A stretch of DNA of 64,000 nt, from contig CALFXL010000028.1 of the NCBI GenBank assembly GCA_937958045.1, positions 1-64,000 on the forward strand, in the 5' to 3' direction. How positions within the stretch are numbered: position 1 is the stretch's first letter; each line of letters opens with the position of its first letter. This DNA is from an uncultured Opitutaceae bacterium (GTDB lineage Bacteria > Verrucomicrobiota > Verrucomicrobiia > Opitutales > Opitutaceae). The position numbers and the translations under genes are program-made. Below the pieces are notes generated by a model. That model saw only the letters and a list, made by a program, of their open reading frames with translations, had not been told where the DNA came from and did no database searches. Below, piece after piece: positions 7,822 to 20,678 of the stretch.

Positions 7822-10800
7822 ATGAAACAACACCGACAAACCTCCCTAGCCGTGCGCCACCTTAGCACGCAAATCGCCTGTGCCATCATCGCAGCCTCTT
7901 CGGCGTGGGCGCAGGCCGTCCGCCAGCCCGATCCCCGCGACGGCTCGGCGGCCAATCAGCCTGTCCCCATCTCCGAGGACGCTCCGTATCGCTTGGATGA
8001 TGATGTCATCGAGCTCTCGCCTTTCGAAGTCAGCGAATCATCGCGCGGCTACCAAGCGACCAACACGATGTCCGGCACACGCTTGAACTCGCGCATCGAG
8101 GATCTCGCTGCGTCGATCTCGGTGGTTACGAAGCAACAGCTTGTGGATACCGCGGCTATCGATCTGAACGACATTTTCCTCTACGAAATGGGGACCGAGG
8201 GAACCCATCAGTTCACCGATTTCGAGATCGTGACTGGCGGTGCGTCGGGTGACGTCGTGGTTGATAAAACAGGCACCAGCCCTTCGACGGCGAACCGCGT
8301 GCGCGGCATGGGCAGCGCTAATATTTCGCTCGGCGGTTTCGAGACCACCGCGGGCATTCCGGTCGATACGTACAACATCGATGCCGTCGAAATTAGCCGC
8401 GGTCCGAACTCCAATATGTTTGGTCTCGGCAATACTTCCGGCTCGGTGAACTTGATCACCTCGCAGGCCAATACGAGCCGGCGCAGTGCGCGTGCCAAGT
8501 TCCAAGTGGATTCCTACGGCGGCAGTCGCGCCGAAGGTCAGTACAATATTCCGATCAAGAGGGACGTGCTCGCGGTGGGCGTGTATGCGATGCACGAAGA
8601 CAAGGGCTTCACGCGTGAGCCGTCGTATGACAAGACCGATCGCATCACGATCGCGGGCACCTTCCGCCCTACGCGCCGCACGACGATCCGCGCGTCTTAC
8701 GAAGACTATACTAATAAAAACTCTCGTCCCAATTCGCTCACGCCGCGCGACCTTGTTTCGCAGTGGATCGCCGCGGGACGCCCGACGTGGGATCCGACGA
8801 CGGGTACGCTGACCACGCCCGATGGCACCAAGACGGCCAATTGGGGAAATCGTGCCACGCTCTTCGTGCCGGGTGGTGGTGTGGATCTGTACTCCAACAG
8901 TTTCATCACACGCATCAACCAGTACGTGGAGAACGGTCGCAGCGTTTATATGACGCCAGGTTATCGTCCGGGTACACCAGCCGCGACGGCGGTACCTGGC
9001 CCGATCACTCCCTCGATTGCGAATAGTCAATACTACTACAACCTCGCATCGGGCCATGTGTACGATTATGAGAAAGATGTTCTCTGGAAGCCGGTTGGTA
9101 TCAGCAACAAGGCGCTGTACGATTGGGAAAATCTGAACTTCGCCGCTTCGAATTACGGCACGAAGGATGCGCGTACGGCCAACATCACGGTGGAGCAAAC
9201 CGTGCTGCAAACCGACGAACATTATCTCGCGTTGCAGGGCGCGTATTTCTCGCAGAAGGCCGACGGCTGGTCTCGCGATTTTGTCGGCTCCTCCGGCGGC
9301 ATCGCGGCCACGCTGATGGTGGACATCAACGAGAAGAATCTCGATGGCTCGGACAATCCGTACTTCCTCCGTCCGTTCATGGCGGGGTCGGAGCCGCAGA
9401 TTCGGCGCTCTATCGACACCAGCGAAACCTACCGCATTCAGAGCGCATATCGTTGGGATCTCTCTCGCCGCGAAAGTTGGCTGAAGTGGTTGGGGACGCA
9501 TTCAATTGTTGGATACGGCGAAACGCGTGACCGTATTTCCGGCACGCCGGCCTATCGCAGCTACATACTCCCGCAGCATGACTGGTACACGGAGTATAAT
9601 ACCGACGGCACTATTCGTACCAAGGTCGGTAACTCGTACCGCATGACGTATCGTTATTATCTCGGCGACACGAATGGCTACAACGCCGACTACGGTCCGA
9701 GTCGCATCGCCGAATCCGGCGACTACACGCTGCGCTGGTATGACGGCCGCACGGGCCAATGGGTTGACGAAACCGTGCGGGTGGAAGAGCTCTTCGACGC
9801 GAATCGTCTGAAGCGCGAACAGCGCTACACGCTGGGTGTGGTATGGCAGGGCAGCATGCTCAAAGACCGCATCATCCCCACGATTGGTCTGCGCAACGAC
9901 AAGTTGACCGAATATGAAGGCCCGTCGCGCACGTGGGATGCCAATGGCTATCCCGATATCAATCCGATGTGGAGCTTTGAGGATCCGAACTTCGCCTACT
10001 CAAAGGGTTATGGCGAAGGCAAGACCAAGACTGCCGGTGTGGTGGTGAAGCCGTTCAAGTGGCTGCATCTATTCTACAATCAGTCTGACAGCTTCCGTCC
10101 GGCTGGCCTTGCTTACGATATTCACGGCAAAGTGCTCACCAACCCGGAAGGCGAAGGTAAGGACTATGGCGTCGCGTTCACCCTGCTGAACGGCAAGCTC
10201 TCCATTCGCTACAATCAGTACGAGATGGTTGAAACCAACGCGCGCACGGGTGGCAGCTCCGGCACGATGACCTCACGTTTGCAGCGCATCGACTTCGACA
10301 TCGCGCGCAGCTCGAATCGCGCTCCAGACTCGACGGATCGCTGGCACCTCGAAGCGAGCGCGTATCGCTGGGTGCTCGCGGAACATCGTATTTCGGACAA
10401 AACGGCTTTGAGCAACGAACAGGTCGAGGCGTATCGTCGCGAAGCCTGGGAAAAATACATCGAACCCGCCGGCCTGCCGTTCGCCTACCGCGAGTTCTTC
10501 ATGGGGGGTTCGACGAAGTCATTCGCCGACACCAACACCTCGACATCGCGCGGCCGCGAAATCGAGATCAACTACAACCCCACGCAATACCTCTCGCTCA
10601 AAGGTTCCATCAGCCAGAAGAAAGCGTTCGATTCCGGTATCTCTGTGGCGAACACCGAATGGATGAATGACCGTTTGCAATATTGGCAGCAGATCATGAT
10701 TCCGTCGGACCTCATGCGCTACGACTCCACGAGCGGCACTTGGGAGCCCGATCCCATTGCTGGCAAATCGTGGTGGACGACATGGGACAGCAACAACGTC

Positions 10801-11301
10801 TCCACGACGAATCTGACGCCGCAAAAATGGTTCCAAGATAACGTGCAGGCCAACATGGCGTTGATCAACGCACGCGCGGGGCAGAAAAAACCGCAGTTGC
10901 GCGAGTACTCCGCCAGCATGCTTGCTCGCTATAATCTCGCGGGCTTGGGCACAGACAACTTCCTCAAAAACATGAATGTCAGTGCCGCAGTTCGTTGGGC
11001 CGATGACTCGGCGATTGGTTACATGGCGAACTTCAACGAGCTCAGCAGCTCGGGCCAATACTACATGTACGACGCTTCGCGTCCGATCTATGGCGACCAA
11101 GTGTTTCAGGCGGACTTTATGGCCAACTACCGCTTGTCGCTCTTCTCCGGCCGCGTGAAGTGCTTGCTCCAGCTCAATGTGAGAAACGCCTTTGAAAGCG
11201 GTGGACTCGAAGTGGTTGGTGTGAATCCTGACGGCCAAGCCCGCGATTTCCGCATCGTGGATCCCCGTCAGTTCATCCTGTCTGCCACCTTCGACTTCTG
11301 A
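7822..11301 (+). CDS. TonB-dependent outer-membrane receptor, large Verrucomicrobiota type
   Basis: 1159 residues. A signal peptide ends near ASSAWAQA (about 31). A short linker has VIELSPFEVSE at about 61-71, a motif I associate with receptors of this phylum. The plug domain (about 75-210) is followed by a long beta-barrel, with a typical C-terminal strand ending in FILSATFDF. It would import oligosaccharides or other ligands across the outer membrane using TonB energy. No SusD lipoprotein is adjacent. A strong terminator follows at 11334-11366. It lies between the beta-helix protein and the convergent pectinase genes, so pectic oligosaccharides are a reasonable guess for the ligand. Confidence 0.93.
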   Translation: MKQHRQTSLAVRHLSTQIACAIIAASSAWAQAVRQPDPRDGSAANQPVPISEDAPYRLDDDVIELSPFEVSESSRGYQATNTMSGTRLNSRIEDLAASISVVTKQQLVDTAAIDLNDIFLYEMGTEGTHQFTDFEIVTGGASGDVVVDKTGTSPSTANRVRGMGSANISLGGFETTAGIPVDTYNIDAVEISRGPNSNMFGLGNTSGSVNLITSQANTSRRSARAKFQVDSYGGSRAEGQYNIPIKRDVLAVGVYAMHEDKGFTREPSYDKTDRITIAGTFRPTRRTTIRASYEDYTNKNSRPNSLTPRDLVSQWIAAGRPTWDPTTGTLTTPDGTKTANWGNRATLFVPGGGVDLYSNSFITRINQYVENGRSVYMTPGYRPGTPAATAVPGPITPSIANSQYYYNLASGHVYDYEKDVLWKPVGISNKALYDWENLNFAASNYGTKDARTANITVEQTVLQTDEHYLALQGAYFSQKADGWSRDFVGSSGGIAATLMVDINEKNLDGSDNPYFLRPFMAGSEPQIRRSIDTSETYRIQSAYRWDLSRRESWLKWLGTHSIVGYGETRDRISGTPAYRSYILPQHDWYTEYNTDGTIRTKVGNSYRMTYRYYLGDTNGYNADYGPSRIAESGDYTLRWYDGRTGQWVDETVRVEELFDANRLKREQRYTLGVVWQGSMLKDRIIPTIGLRNDKLTEYEGPSRTWDANGYPDINPMWSFEDPNFAYSKGYGEGKTKTAGVVVKPFKWLHLFYNQSDSFRPAGLAYDIHGKVLTNPEGEGKDYGVAFTLLNGKLSIRYNQYEMVETNARTGGSSGTMTSRLQRIDFDIARSSNRAPDSTDRWHLEASAYRWVLAEHRISDKTALSNEQVEAYRREAWEKYIEPAGLPFAYREFFMGGSTKSFADTNTSTSRGREIEINYNPTQYLSLKGSISQKKAFDSGISVANTEWMNDRLQYWQQIMIPSDLMRYDSTSGTWEPDPIAGKSWWTTWDSNNVSTTNLTPQKWFQDNVQANMALINARAGQKKPQLREYSASMLARYNLAGLGTDNFLKNMNVSAAVRWADDSAIGYMANFNELSSSGQYYMYDASRPIYGDQVFQADFMANYRLSLFSGRVKCLLQLNVRNAFESGGLEVVGVNPDGQARDFRIVDPRQFILSATFDF

Positions 11302-11333
11302 GAATTCCCCAAGTGTAAACTGGGGTTGTTGTG

Positions 11334-11366
11334 GCCGTCCTGCCTTCGGGCAGGGCGGCTTTTTTT
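11334..11366 (+). terminator. Rho-independent terminator after the TonB receptor
   Basis: An 11-bp stem GCCGTCCTGCC / GGCAGGGCGGC (one G-U pair) with loop TTCG is followed by seven T. It starts 33 bp after the receptor stop codon. Confidence 0.9.
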
Positions 11367-11373
11367 GCGCAGT

Positions 11374-11505
11374 TAGAGCATTTCAAATAAATCTGTAGCC
11401 TTTGGGAGCGCCAGGTGGCCCGCCGGCAGTTCACGAGGAGCCGGTCAGCGGCCGTCGCTCCCGGCAATCCGGTTCAACCGCTACGACTTAATTTCAGATG
11501 CTCTA
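11374..11505. repeat. 130-nt palindromic dispersed element, copy 1
   Basis: The terminal arms TAGAGCATTTCAAATAAATC and (reverse-complemented right end) TAGAGCATCTGAAATTAAGT pair imperfectly. The interior has paired GGGAGCG/CGCTCCC and GC-rich blocks. A second copy at 36460-36588 shares TTTCAAATAAATC, GGGAGCGC, GCTCC and GCTACGAC in the same order. Both follow a terminator between convergent genes. It encodes no protein, and looks like a REP/MITE-type element. The rest of 11506-11665 holds only a 21-nt motif (11596-11616). Confidence 0.75.
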
Positions 11506-11595
11506 GGTTTCTCAGGAGGAAACGGAGGGCGCGGGGGACTAAACTGAGAGATCCGCGAGAATGCTCGCAGTCGCATCCGACGGCGAGGCCACGTG

Positions 11596-11616
11596 TGTAT
11601 TGGAAAGATGAATACA
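11596..11616 (+). repeat. 21-nt near-palindrome, TGTATTGG variant
   Basis: It reads TGTATTGGAA, then five bases, then GAATACA. The ends TGTATT and AATACA are reverse complements. The length and end sequences match the other family members. Confidence 0.45.
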
Positions 11617-11665
11617 GTCCGCGTGCGCGCGGATCTCCGTTTTCTCTATCCTGTAAGCTTCCGCG

Positions 11666-13162
11666 TCAGGGATGCTCGGCTTGGCGGGATACGGACTCCA
11701 AGTAGCTGCAGAGACGATAGACGTTGCGGATAAAGGTGCCGCAATCGATCCAGCGGCCTGATTCTGCGGGAGCGATACGTGAGCGACGTTCGCCGACCCA
11801 GAAGCCATCGCCGTCGAGTGCGTCGATCAACGCGCGGACATCGGCTTCGGACGTGCGCTCGGCTCTCGATTGTTTGTGTTCGGCGAGCCAGCGATCGCGG
11901 CCGGCGGCGACGACGTTTTCGTAATACGCGATCGCTTCGGCCACGCCGTACTCGCCTTCCCAGCTGTAACCGCGACGGCGCTCCTCGCTGATCTCGTCGA
12001 GTGTGTAGTGGATTTTCTTGTCGCGGTCGCCGTAGATCGGGCGGTTGGTGAGCAGTTCGTAGAGGCGCGCCCAGCGGCCGGGCGAAAGTTCATGTTCGCG
12101 AAGCCACTTGATGGCGCGCGGAATCGGTTCGAGATATTTTTCGTCTCCAAATTCCAAATACATGTCCACGAGCAGTCGGATCACACCCGCGCTCTCGCTG
12201 GTGGTGATCGCGGGGGGTTCAAACGCACGTGCCCAGGCGGGTTGAAGATTGGCGTCGTATTGTTGAGCCCACAGTGGTTGCGGCTCGGGAAGCTGCGAGA
12301 GGATCAAATAATCCGCGGCGCGTCGTGCGGCATCGCGGTAGGTTTCGTCTCCCGTGTGATGCCAGGCATCAACCAAGGTCAGCAGCAGATCACGGTGCGC
12401 GTTGTCGTTAAACGTGTAGTGGCCGTAGTACGATTCGTGGGGTTGCTCGCGCGGATAATCGGTGGGGATGGACGCGGGCTTGACGGGATATTTGGCGGGA
12501 TCATGCGGTTCGCCATCCCAACGCTGCGGCCAGGCGCCGTTGGGGTACTGCGCTTCGAGCAGTTTCTTCAAACCGTAATCGGCGGCCTCGCGGATGCGCG
12601 CATCGTCGGGTGAAGGCGACTTTTTCGCGGCATCGAGAAACGCGAGGAAGAAACGGATCGCGGACTGGGTGTTGTTGTCGTCGTAGGTGGATGTGTTGCG
12701 CGGCGCTTGGCGCGTCGCTTGCGGACGCGCTTCGGAAGACGAAGCATCGCGATACCGCCAGAGCGGGCGTTTCGCGGGATCGAATTCGACGAGATAGTCC
12801 CAGCCGCCGGATTCGAGTTGGCCGCGTACCAGCGCGAGTGCGGCGTCGCGAGCGGCGCCGAGCCAGAATTCATCGCCGGTGACCGCGTAGGCGCGCAGGA
12901 AGGCTTGTCCGACTGCAGGCGTGCCGGGCGGCTGCACCCAGATCTGGGTTTCCGTCGCTTTTTCCTCGCCAAAACGAACGCTCAGATCGCGCGAATAGCG
13001 CCAGAGATAACCACCTTCGGTGGCGATGCTGCGCATCGCATGACCGGCGCGGAGAAGTGCTTGCTGCGTTTGCTCGGGAAGCGTGTCGGCTTTGTCCGCA
13101 GCGGAAAGCACGGAGAAGCCGGCGATAAACGCGAGCGCGAGGAGAGGACGGGGGAGTTTCAT
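11666..13162 (-). CDS. Pectate lyase, polysaccharide lyase family 10
   Basis: 498 residues from ATG 13162; the frame stays open further upstream, but this start gives a signal peptide (about 1-22, MKLPRPLLALAFIAGFSVLS). Family PL10 signatures are visible: YPNGAWPQRW, HYTFNDNAHRDLL, and AQQYDANLQPAWARAFEPPA. The fold is an alpha/alpha toroid that cleaves polygalacturonate by beta-elimination with calcium. It would be exported to the periplasm or cell surface. It follows the GH2 and PL1 genes on the same strand with an 88-bp gap and is probably co-transcribed with them. The start codon is directly preceded by CCCCC. Confidence 0.9.
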   Translation of the reverse strand: MKLPRPLLALAFIAGFSVLSAADKADTLPEQTQQALLRAGHAMRSIATEGGYLWRYSRDLSVRFGEEKATETQIWVQPPGTPAVGQAFLRAYAVTGDEFWLGAARDAALALVRGQLESGGWDYLVEFDPAKRPLWRYRDASSSEARPQATRQAPRNTSTYDDNNTQSAIRFFLAFLDAAKKSPSPDDARIREAADYGLKKLLEAQYPNGAWPQRWDGEPHDPAKYPVKPASIPTDYPREQPHESYYGHYTFNDNAHRDLLLTLVDAWHHTGDETYRDAARRAADYLILSQLPEPQPLWAQQYDANLQPAWARAFEPPAITTSESAGVIRLLVDMYLEFGDEKYLEPIPRAIKWLREHELSPGRWARLYELLTNRPIYGDRDKKIHYTLDEISEERRRGYSWEGEYGVAEAIAYYENVVAAGRDRWLAEHKQSRAERTSEADVRALIDALDGDGFWVGERRSRIAPAESGRWIDCGTFIRNVYRLCSYLESVSRQAEHP

Positions 13163-13250
13163 GGGGGAACGAGCTGGAGGAGTGCCACTCGGGAAATGCG
13201 AGTGGCCAGTGACCAATAACGAATGACCGGTGGGCGCGCGCGACGAACGA

Positions 13251-16706
<3,456 letters not shown>

Positions 16707-16789
16707 TCAGCAAGGATGCGTGCGCGAAAAATCGGAGCAAGAAACAGGACGCGGCGAGAGCGTTTTTGCTGTACAACGAAGACGTCGCT

Positions 16790-18442
16790 TCAGTTGCGCA
16801 GATCGCGATCTTTCCACAGATCGACATAGCCGGGCGGTTTGGTCCAAGCGGGTTTGAGCGCGGTGGGATCATCGCCGTTGATGAACTCTTCGATGTTGGT
16901 GTAGCCGTCGCCGTTGAGATCGCCGTGTGCGTCGCTCGCGTCGTGCGGGTCGAGTCCGTAGCGCGTTTCCCAATCGTCGGGCAGGCCGTCGCCGTCGCTG
17001 TCTGGATAAGGCGTGCCTTCGTAAGGCGGAAAGCCGCCCACTTGTTCGATGTCGGTGATGATGCCGGTTTGATACGTGGGCCGACCGGTGCGCACCGATT
17101 CGATCACGCGCGCATCGACCGCATCGCGTCGCGGACGCGTGGCGCCGGCATTCGCGAGGACGTATTCAAACGCATCTTCGGCGGACAAGAGCTCGAGCCA
17201 CGCGTGCGGGTAGGGTTTTTTGGCGCGAATGGATTTTAGAAGTTCCTCCGCATTGCCGTCGGCGGTGGTGCGGATCTGCACGCCGCCATCCCAGTTGTCG
17301 GCGGTGACGCGCGCGTTTCCTTCAACAATATTTCCGGCGACATATGCTTTCCCGAACTCGTCCACTGGCGGTTTCGCGCGACGCGACTCAGGACGAAGAA
17401 TGCGCCAGCCGCTCGGTTCTGCGAGCGAGGTGGCGGGGCCGGGTTTGAAGTAGTTGTTGATGATGTTGAAAAAACTCCGGTGATCGCCGCCGTCGATCGT
17501 GCGGTAGCGCCAGTTGAAGATCACGTTGTTGGCGAAGGTGAAATCGTAGAACATGCCGACGCTCGGGTTGCGGCCGCTGTTGGAGGCCCAGAGATTGCGT
17601 AGAAACGTGCTGTTATAGCCGCCGAGTGTGCTGCCGAAGGCGTGGTTGTACGTGTCGAGCGCTTCGGCCGAGAGGGAGTTTTGGATGGTGATGTTGACCG
17701 TGGGCAACTTGAGGTCCTTGCCGCCGTCGGGCGGCGAATACACGTGGCGATACATCGAGAGGTTTTCGTCGAGTCCCCAAGAAGTGGATACGTGGTCGAT
17801 CAGAATGTTGCCGACGGGATGACCGCCGAGGGAGTCGTTGCGATCGCCGACCCAAGTCGCGCCGCGACGAAAACGCATGTGGCGGATCACCACATCGTGC
17901 GTCTCGAGCTCGACGGTGTCGCCTGCGATGCACACGCCATCGCCCGGCGCCGTGCTGCCGGCGATCGTGATGTAGGGCGCGCGAATGCGAACGCGCTCCT
18001 TTAGGTGAATGATGCCCGCGACATTAAAAATCACGATGCGCGGCCCACCGGCTTCGGCGGCTTCGCGAAAACTGCCGGGGCCGGAGTCGTTGAGATTGGT
18101 GACGACAAAGATCTTTCCGCCGCGACCGCCAAAGCTGTACATGCCGCCGCCCTGCGCCCCGGGAAATGCGGGAATGTCGGCTTGCGGCAGATCGCTTGGA
18201 CGCGCCGCACCGGGCAGATACGGTTTGCCCGTGGCGGCCCACGCTTCGATCACGGGTTGAGCCGCCGTCCACGCGGCGTCGGAGCGAGCGTCGGCCTCGG
18301 CACGGCGACGATTGGCTTCCGCTTGAATGTCCGACGTGATGCGCGGGTATTGCGCGCAGAGGAGACTCGTGACGCCAACAAACGCCAGCGTGAGCAGCGC
18401 GTGACGCAGAGGGAGTTTAGGTTGGCGTTTAAGGGTCGTCAT
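16790..18442 (-). CDS. Pectate lyase-like protein, polysaccharide lyase family 1, with calcium-loop tail
   Basis: 550 residues from ATG 18442; ATG 18457 would add five residues and neither has a Shine-Dalgarno. The signal peptide ends near LLCAQ (about 33). The catalytic beta-helix begins with IPAFPGAQGGG and GGRGGKIFVVTNLNDSGPGS, the PL1 hallmark. It continues through DHVSTSWGLDENLSM. The C-terminus has DSDGDGLPDDWE and GDLNGDGYTNIEEF, which are dockerin/thrombospondin-3-like calcium loops. It would split homogalacturonan outside the cytoplasm. It is the first gene of the PL1-GH2-PL10 run and diverges from an OmpR-type regulator at 18575, a candidate regulator. Confidence 0.9.
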   Translation of the reverse strand: MTTLKRQPKLPLRHALLTLAFVGVTSLLCAQYPRITSDIQAEANRRRAEADARSDAAWTAAQPVIEAWAATGKPYLPGAARPSDLPQADIPAFPGAQGGGMYSFGGRGGKIFVVTNLNDSGPGSFREAAEAGGPRIVIFNVAGIIHLKERVRIRAPYITIAGSTAPGDGVCIAGDTVELETHDVVIRHMRFRRGATWVGDRNDSLGGHPVGNILIDHVSTSWGLDENLSMYRHVYSPPDGGKDLKLPTVNITIQNSLSAEALDTYNHAFGSTLGGYNSTFLRNLWASNSGRNPSVGMFYDFTFANNVIFNWRYRTIDGGDHRSFFNIINNYFKPGPATSLAEPSGWRILRPESRRAKPPVDEFGKAYVAGNIVEGNARVTADNWDGGVQIRTTADGNAEELLKSIRAKKPYPHAWLELLSAEDAFEYVLANAGATRPRRDAVDARVIESVRTGRPTYQTGIITDIEQVGGFPPYEGTPYPDSDGDGLPDDWETRYGLDPHDASDAHGDLNGDGYTNIEEFINGDDPTALKPAWTKPPGYVDLWKDRDLRN

Positions 18443-18574
18443 AAAGGCGATGCCCATGGCGCGGCTCGCGGGTGGGGAAACTAGTCTCGCTGGGATTACC
18501 AGAGCATTATGTGAGAAGGCGGGGATTTTGTAATGGAGCGGTAATGCGGATAAGCTACCATGCACGCCTTTTTC

Positions 18575-19273
18575 ATGCGCATCCTCGTTGTCGAAGATTC
18601 GGCCCGTCTGCGGCAAAACGTGGTGTCGGCCCTGCGACGCTCAGGTTTCGCCGTCGATGCTTCGGGCGACGGCAAGGATGGCCTTTGGCATGCTCAATCC
18701 AATGACTACGATGCGATCGTGCTCGATATCATGCTGCCGGAGATGGACGGCTTGGAAGTGCTGCGCCAACTCCGCGACGCCGGCAAAAACACGCCGGTCC
18801 TGCTTCTCACGGCCAAGGACACCGTCGAAGATCGCGTGCGCGGACTCAACCAAGGCGCGGACGATTACCTCGTAAAACCTTTTGCTCTCGAAGAATTGCT
18901 CGCGCGCGTGCAGGCGCTTTGCCGGCGAAAATACGCGGTGAAAAGCTCCCGGATCGAAATCGACGACGTGGTGATCGACACCGCGGCCAAGCGGGTGTCG
19001 TGCAGTGGACGCAGCATCGAAATGACCTCGCGTGAGTATTCACTTCTTGAATACCTCGCGCTGCACCGCGGCACGGTGGTGTCGCGCAGCCAGATCGAAG
19101 AACACATTTACGACGGGCAAGTGGACCCGATGAGCAATGTGGTCGATTCCGCGATCTGCATCGTGCGACGCAAACTCGCCGAGGCGTCCGCGCGTCCGAT
19201 TATCCGTACGCGTCGCGGTCACGGTTACGTTCTCGAATCTCAGGAGGCATGCGCTCCATCCGAAGGCAGCTGA
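18575..19273 (+). CDS. OmpR-family response regulator
   Basis: 232 residues from the ATG at 18575 (MRILVVED); an in-frame ATG at 18560 adds MHAFF. The receiver domain has the acidic pair Glu7/Asp8, phosphoacceptor Asp51 (VLDIMLPEMDG), Thr79 and Lys101. The C-terminal winged helix (about 125-225) has MTSREYSLLEYLALHRGTVV and RGHGYVLE. It overlaps the downstream histidine kinase by 25 nt, so the two are translationally coupled. It is divergent from the PL1 gene, and control of that pectinase operon is a reasonable inference. Confidence 0.96.
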   Translation: MRILVVEDSARLRQNVVSALRRSGFAVDASGDGKDGLWHAQSNDYDAIVLDIMLPEMDGLEVLRQLRDAGKNTPVLLLTAKDTVEDRVRGLNQGADDYLVKPFALEELLARVQALCRRKYAVKSSRIEIDDVVIDTAAKRVSCSGRSIEMTSREYSLLEYLALHRGTVVSRSQIEEHIYDGQVDPMSNVVDSAICIVRRKLAEASARPIIRTRRGHGYVLESQEACAPSEGS

Positions 19274-20652
19274 CGCTCGGCATCCTGCTCGCCCTCGGGC
19301 TTTTGCTCGGTGGCGTGGGCTACGGCATTTATTGGGCGATCCGCGACTCCATCTACGATCAATTCGACGAGGCCCTGCGCGTGAAAGCGCTGTTCATCGT
19401 CACGTCGACCCAGCAGCGCAACAACCAGATCCGCGTCGATTTCTCCGACGGTTATCTGCGGGAGTTTGACTACGACATCGCGACGGATTTTTTCCAGGTG
19501 TACGACGGCGAGGGAAAATCGCTGACGCGCTCGGATTCATTGAGCGGACGAAATCTGCCGCTGCGTGCGGGCACACTCGAAGCACCGGTGTATTGGGATC
19601 TCGATCTGCCCACGGGGCAGCCCGGTCGCGCGATCGGCATCGAGTTTTCGCCCAACCTCCAAAACCGTCGCGGTCTGAGAAAAGAAGATCCGTTGATCGC
19701 CCGCGTGGTGGTCGCATCGGATCGCAGCCATCTCGACGTGCTCGTGGGGCGTTTGAAGATGACGCTGCTCGCGGCCGGCGGCGCGATGGTCGTGGTGATC
19801 GGATTGGTGGTGCCGCGTGTATTGGCGCGGGGACTACGTCCCCTGCAATCGCTCGCCGATCAAGCCGCACGCATCGATGCGCATTCGCTTACGGAACGTT
19901 TTCCGGTCGAAACGTTGCCCACCGAACTGCAGCCGATCGCCCGTCGATTGAACGATCTGCTCGCGCGTTTGGGCGAGGGTTTCGATCGCGAACGTCGTTT
20001 CAGTTCCAATCTCGCCCACGAACTCCGCACGCCGCTTGCCGAGCTTCGCTCGCAAGCGGAGCTCGCGCTCAAATGGCCCGAGGAACGCACGGCCGAAAAC
20101 GATCGCGCGGTGCTCGATATCGCCCTGCAAATGGAGGCGTTGGTTGGGCAGATGCTGGCATTGGCGCGTGCGGAGCAGGGCGGAATGATCGCGGAAAAAT
20201 CCGAAGTCGCGCTGGGTCCGTTGATCGCGTCGATTCTCGAAACACTCGCGCCGGCGGCCCATGTCCGAGGTATCAAAATTGTGGATGCGATACCCGCCGA
20301 TGCCGTCGTCGTCACGGGGGCGGTGGCGTTGCGTTCGATCCTGACCAACCTTTTGGAAAACGCCGTGAACTACGCGGACAGTGGCGGGGAGATTCGTGTG
20401 AACGTCGCTCTGGAGGCGAATCGTTTCCAGATCGCCATCAGCAATCCTGCGCGAGCGCTGCAACCCGCCGATGTTTCACGCATGTTCGAACGTTTCTGGC
20501 GCAAAGATAGCTCGCGCAGCGACGGTTCGCACGCGGGCTTGGGTCTCGCGTTGGCGCGCTCGCTCGCGGAGCAACTCGGGTATACGCTCGAAGCGTCCCG
20601 CGCGGCCCCGGATCTTTTGGTGATGACCCTGTCCGGTCCGATCTCCGGATGA
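19249..20652 (+). CDS. Sensor histidine kinase
   Basis: 467 residues. There is a membrane helix near 9-30, a periplasmic sensor of about 130 residues, and a second helix near 165-187. An HAMP linker follows. The HisKA domain carries SSNLAHELRTPL with phosphoacceptor His257. The HATPase domain has NLLENAVNYA, and HAGLGLALARSLAEQLG near the end. It is the partner of the OmpR regulator, whose gene it overlaps by 25 nt. The ligand is not evident. Transcription converges on the TonB receptor at 20679, with only 26 bp between stop codons. Confidence 0.95.
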   Translation: MRSIRRQLTLGILLALGLLLGGVGYGIYWAIRDSIYDQFDEALRVKALFIVTSTQQRNNQIRVDFSDGYLREFDYDIATDFFQVYDGEGKSLTRSDSLSGRNLPLRAGTLEAPVYWDLDLPTGQPGRAIGIEFSPNLQNRRGLRKEDPLIARVVVASDRSHLDVLVGRLKMTLLAAGGAMVVVIGLVVPRVLARGLRPLQSLADQAARIDAHSLTERFPVETLPTELQPIARRLNDLLARLGEGFDRERRFSSNLAHELRTPLAELRSQAELALKWPEERTAENDRAVLDIALQMEALVGQMLALARAEQGGMIAEKSEVALGPLIASILETLAPAAHVRGIKIVDAIPADAVVVTGAVALRSILTNLLENAVNYADSGGEIRVNVALEANRFQIAISNPARALQPADVSRMFERFWRKDSSRSDGSHAGLGLALARSLAEQLGYTLEASRAAPDLLVMTLSGPISG

Positions 20653-20656
20653 TGCG

Positions 20657-20677
20657 CGTATCCAAATTCTGACTACG
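20657..20677 (+). repeat. 21-nt near-palindrome between convergent genes
   Basis: It reads CGTATCCAAA, then six bases, then CTACG. It fills almost all of the 26-bp gap between the histidine kinase stop and the receptor stop. Confidence 0.6.
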
Positions 20678-20678
20678 C